Part shown: positions 33,001-39,000 of the stretch, in pieces
How the letters are laid out: the number at the start of each line of letters is the position of its first letter
Numbering within the stretch: position 1 is the first letter of the stretch
DNA from: Agapetus fuscipes
Lineage: Eukaryota > Arthropoda > Insecta > Trichoptera > Glossosomatidae
Direction: 5' to 3'
Length of the DNA stretch: 64,000 nt
Assembly: GCA_951799405.1 (NCBI GenBank)
Contig: OX637342.1
Location: 4,340,001 to 4,404,000, forward strand
The notes under the pieces: generated by a model
The model's input: the letters and a program-made list of their open reading frames with translations, nothing else
Database searches by the model: none
Told to the model about the DNA's origin: nothing
Position numbers and translations under genes: made by a program

Positions 33001-36000
33001 TGTTAAATTCAATTATTACGTTTATTTTGTTCAAAACCAACTTCGGCTACCTCCTATCTTCAGGTGTAAAATGAAAATCGTAGAAATGCTAAAAAATGAG
33101 AGATTCACTAAACACCTGAAGATGGGAGGTACTGTTTTTGCCAAAACGGGTTGTGTTAAAAAAAACCCCGATTTAGGTGAATTTTTACACATTTATTTTT
33201 TAAATTTATACTCATCAATTTGAAAATTTCTTTCAATGTAAATCAGATGAATGTCCAAGTGAAAAAAAAACAAATTAAATTGTTATTGAATATAAAATGT
33301 TTCATTTTTAATTAATTAACGCTTAGGCAATTTAACTAAAAAAAAACTGTAAAAATAAAACTATATGTACTCCGTAAATCCGCAAGCTGTAAAAAAAACA
33401 ATATTGTTTACAGGGTTTTTTTTCGTTTTTTTTCCAGTGGTCTGGGCAGGTGGGGACGACCATTGTAAGGGAGAACTGAAGACCTGCTTGGAGGGTCTGC
33501 CCATGAAGGGACAAGGAGGTCTACCAGTCAACTCTAAGCAGATAGATGAACTGTGCAAGTATGTAGTACTCACTTACGAATTATTCAATCAAAAGGGCAA
33601 AATTTTCATCAGTACCCTTGGTACGAGTTGCAAAGCTTGAGAAAATAAAAGTTTACGGAAAATATTAAAGAGTGATTTCTCCCAAAATCTGCCGTTTTTG
33701 TTTCTTACACTTTATGGTATTAGTAAAAGAGTTACAGTGATGAAGAAAATCAAGTTCAAACAAACAAAAACGGCAGATTTTGGGGGAAATCACTCTTTAA
33801 TAATTGCCGTAAACTTTACATTACTCAAGTTCCTTGACTTATAGGTTGGTATGCGGCTGACCACCCATGCTGTAAAAATTGTTCACTTTGCCAATGTCAC
33901 CCCTGTCTCAGGGAAGGACGGCAAGAGTTGCAGGGTGTATGTCCATTTGAAATTTGGTTTTTATGTTGTAGGTTCACATGAGGCATGTGCAAGCGCGAAC
34001 TTGTACGTGTCTGGTTGTGGGAATGCATGTAATGTGAATCTCCAATGTAACATATCTTTGCAACTTAGATTAGATTAGATTAGATTAGATTGCAACTCGT
34101 ACTAAGGGCACTGGTCAAATAATTGTGTTGAGAGATTTCTTGGCATTTAAGTACTTACCTGAAAAATCTTGGAAGTTTTGTAAATACTTTTTATCAACTC
34201 CCGCTCTCTACAATATCACAGCTTCTATTTCATTTATGTTTATTTTCTTATGTCAATTTCTTCTTATTTAAAAGAATAACAATGTAATCGGATGATGGAG
34301 AAGTTATAAGAATGTATGCTTTTTATGCAAAATGCTAAGATTCGATCCAATCCAAGGGTGTGAGAAATTATTGTCGGTGTTGTGGCCGAGTGGGCCAAGC
34401 AGCCGATCTTTCTAGCGTATTTGGAATGGAATAACGTTGGTTCGATCCCCGCTTGGGTCACTTGACTTTAACTTTGACCCTGGTTCAACAGATGTTATTG
34501 GGTAATTATTAATTAATAATTCATTAATATAAACAAGAATGAATTATTAGTTGATGATATTAATACCTGTTTCTGGCCAGGCAGAATAGGTTGGTGAATT
34601 GCATTCCTCTTCACAAATTTATTTTTTATTAAAAAAAAAATGATTATCAGTATTTATTTCAAGACCCAATTAAAATATCCGCAAGGTTTTCTCAGCTTTC
34701 AAAATAAATTGGAGCCTGGCTTCTGTGGAGCTGGAAAACTCCCTTTTCAAGAAAATGGTTGGCGTAAGGCCTGTCCTCATTATCTGTGTAAATAAAGCCA
34801 CCTGCAACCCCATTTTGGACCACGTGGATACAAATTTATCATGGATTTGGTCACAGGTTTTCTCTTTAAAGATGCATGTGTACAAACTCTTGTAAAAATT
34901 TGTTCGCTCTTGCCAATGTCACCACTTTTCTTCAAAGAAATGTCGCAAAATTTACAGAATCAATGTTTGTTGATTTATCTGCAGTTTAGTTGCTTTTACG
35001 TATAAGCATAATATCTAAATCTAAATCTAAATCTAAGCTGCAAAGATATGTATCATTTGAGATTTATATTAAATGCATTCCCACAAGCAGACACGCATAA
35101 TTACGCGCTTCCACATGCCGCATGTGGACCTACAATATAAAAAACCCAATCTCAAATGAACATAAACCCTGCAGCTTTTGCCGACCTACCCTGAAGCAGG
35201 GGTGACATTGGCAAAGTGAACCATTTTTTACAGTATTTTATAATATTATCCATGAATAAAGCCACATTTTTCATGCGAAACTAAGACTACAATTACAAAT
35301 ATATATAGTTATCGCAAAAACCATAGAAATAAAAGTACAACTTTTTCGATAAACTCTAATGAAAAATAAATATTTTTCTCTGTTTTCATACAGCTGTCCC
35401 AATTTCTCGAATAAATTAAATTGTTGGCACAAGAAAGTCGGTTCCATTGCCAAATTTGACGAGAGTCTACAGAATAAAGCATCGCACACAAAGTACACGT
35501 CATGAACAATTCAGTGGAGCCAGTTTCGGTTACATTGTTTGACTGCTTTGATTGTCTGCAGGGCTTACCAGGCCGGGATGGAGTGCGTGGAGTCCTGGAA
35601 CAAGGAATGTCTTCCATCAGATTCAAGGAAGGTTGTTGAGAGGCAGATGGCAAGTGCACAGCTCTTCATGGCGCTGCTGTGTGCTGATGGGGCCTTCAAA
35701 AAAGGTGGGTAAAATTGTCTTTTTCATAAAAATTATTATGTGTTTTATCGGCTTGTTGTTGTTGTTTTTTTTTTAAATAAATTTGTGAAGAGGAATGCAA
35801 TTCACCAACCTATTTTGCCTGACCAGTTGTTTTCATGCAAAAGCAGAAGCTTGTGTGCATGCTACGGCATCTGAACCAGATAAAAAATATTTTTATTTTG
35901 AATTAAGTAGTTTGTATTTCTTTATTCCTCAATATATTTTCTGTCTCAAGTAACGCAAGCCCTCTGCTCTCCCATCGCATCCTTTGGACAACTAATTGAC

Positions 36001-39000
36001 CTGTCTTTTTCTAGATCTTCGTATTCTACATACATAATTTCATTGAATAGTTTTTTTGTTCATTGATTGATAAATTATCTTTCGCAGAGTACCTGAATCA
36101 CACCAATTGCTTCGGAGGAGTGAGTAGAGACTGGGAACGCTGCAACGCCAACTTTCAGGGAACTGTTAAAGAGATAACTGACAGAGGAGCCATAAGCTAT
36201 ACGCAGCGGACTCTAGACACATGCTGGTGGGTACTATGACCTTGCAAAATGTGGTTTATATATTGAATGTGGAGGAGAAAGTAAACGGTAGGTTTAAAAG
36301 GAAGAATTGAATGAAATAAATTAATGATGATGGATTTTAGTGGGACGTATGTTTGGAGTTAAACTATGGATTGTGAATGGCAGTGATATGAACGCTGAAG
36401 ATGCATGACGGAAAATATCACCACATTAAAGGTCAAACGGGGCTATTCTCAGACATTTTAGTCGCCGGTTGAGCCCACGCTTAGACAAACTAATGATGCA
36501 TTTGTATGAAGACCTGTCAATCCAAGATGGCCGCAAGTGAACAGCTGATTTGTCTTCATTTTTATGATTTTTATATTACAAAATTCGGTAGGTAAGAATG
36601 ACCTTGGTGATGAAATTTTCAGACCAGGCACCATTTGTTTGTCAAAGCGTGGGCTCAACCGACGACTAAAATGTCTAAGAATAGCCCCGAAAGTGAATTA
36701 GCGCTGAATCACTGATTTGAGAAATCGTTGGTAAAATATTTTATTGAATGTAAGTTTGCATAGAAAGAGAAATATAATATAAGGAAGTGCTCATAAAGAA
36801 CTTCTAAATAAAAAAAAAAAAAAAAAAAAACACTTTTTTAAATCATAAATAGGAAAAAGTGTGCATTTATTTGAGAAATTCATGTTATCTTAATATGTCA
36901 CGGTAAGAAGTATTGCAAAAAAAATGTGTTTATAAAATAAACGCAATCTGAAAGATAAGGTAAGAGTTATACTGAAAAAAAATAGCAAGATGGTTTGGAC
37001 AGGTGGTAGAATGAAAGGTGCTGTTGGATTTTTTGACCGAATGTGAAACAGTAAAATATTTTGACATTATTATATAAATCCTACACAATATTATGATTTC
37101 TATTGTTGAGATTTTAAGTAAAGCTGATCATAAAACGTAAGCATACTAAACGACACACATACTTTCTTTTTTGAATAATTTGATTAAGCAATTATACTTC
37201 ATCTGTCTCAATACTAGGATTGATTTGCAGCAATTTTCATCCAATCTTTTTCACCTTGTTCCCTGTCAAAGGCTATCCTTTTAAAGTTTTCGTAGAGGGA
37301 AGACTGTAAGTATGTATATCTTATTAAAACACTCGTCGTAGACTTCTTCGGGTGATTATTTACTCGATCTTATCAATTATGGTATACATGAGATTTAATG
37401 AAAATGTAATTTATTATTCATATTCCTTGACTTAAAGGTTGGTATGAGGCTGACCACCCATACTGTAAAAAATGGTTCACTTTGCCAATGTCACCCCTGT
37501 TTCAGGGAAGGTCGGCAAAAGTTGTGGGGCTTATGTTCATTTGAGGTTTGGATTTTATTTGTAAGTACACATTCAGCATTTGTAAGCGCGAACTACACTT
37601 TTTGGTTTGTGGGCATACATCTGAGAGCTTTAAATGAATATATCTTTGCAACTTAGATTATAGATTATAGATGAGACCTTCCTGGTTTTTTGGTTTTTAC
37701 ATATGTTGTAGGTTCACATGAGGCATGTGCAAGCGCGAACTAGTACGTGTCTGGTTGTGAGAATGCATGTAATGTGAATCTCCAATGTAACATATCTTTG
37801 CAACTTAGATTAGATTACACTAGATTCCTGAAGTATTGCGCAATATTTGTACTAAATATTTATCATTCAAAAAGTATGTATTAAGTACAAAAAATAATTT
37901 TTAAATTTTGGATTAGCAGAGTTTTCATGATGAATAAGTTTGGTGAATTAATTTTAAGCAAATACAAAAGTAAAAGATCAAAAACTCTCACCAACTCACT
38001 TCCGAGGCAAATGGATTTTCACAAAAGAAATGTTCGGCGGTAGAAAAAAATTCCGCGCTTTATTTAATGAAATTTTCGCCTTGAGATTGAAATAAAGAAT
38101 TTTTAATAAATCGCGAGACCGTTTGACGGATAATATTTCTCGGAAAATAATTTTCGTCTCAGGAAAAAAAATCAGGCCTTTTCGGCAATCAATTACATCA
38201 ATATAATTTCTCTAGAGGAATCAACTCGGTGGGAGCTCGAGTTGGTAGGATTTCATCGACAAATTAGACGCCCAATTGGTGGTTTTTTTTTTCACGTTTA
38301 ATGTCAATAAACGCACAAGGTTATCGATGAAAATAATATTGTGGTTGCTTGTTCAATTTATCGTTTTTTTTGTACTTCTGTTGTGCAACAAAAATTGGCA
38401 ATGCTTCATTAAATTGAAAAAAAAACAATTAAGAAAATACAATACTTTTTGACCAATTATATTTGTGTTATGATTGAAGGAGTTTTTGAAGCACCGTTGT
38501 GGTCGATTACTCATGCTGTATAAAATAAAACATTAGGCCCGGTAGTTTCATCGTTAGCATAGCGACTTTATACTGAATGAAAAAGGACGCACTTATGTCA
38601 AACGTGTGGGTAGCTTTTTTTATCAGTTTAAAGTCACGTAAGCTAACGTTGAAAATACTGAGCCTTACCAATCCCACCTCTGTTTCAGAGAAGGTCGTCA
38701 AAATTGCTGGCTTTATGTTCATTTGAGATTTGGGTCTATATTTTGTAAAGGCACATGCAGAATGTGTAAGGGTTTCAGGTTGTATGGGCCCAATGACTAT
38801 AATCGGGGGCGAGGTCATGATTCATTTCATGTACCTATAAATCGCACTGACGTCTTAGCGCAACCTCATTTAACTCGGAGTTTTAAGCTCCAAACCGAGC
38901 GTAAAAGAAGAAAATGCATGAAAAAGGTGATGGATATGAATGAATTGAAAGAGGTATGTAAGAAGGCTTTGGCCACCCCTAACGGAATGGCGACAGAGTT

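Noticed and set aside
35309..35659. 116-codon minus-strand frame overlapping exon 3
   Set aside because: It is the antisense shadow of exon 3 and of AT-rich flanking sequence.
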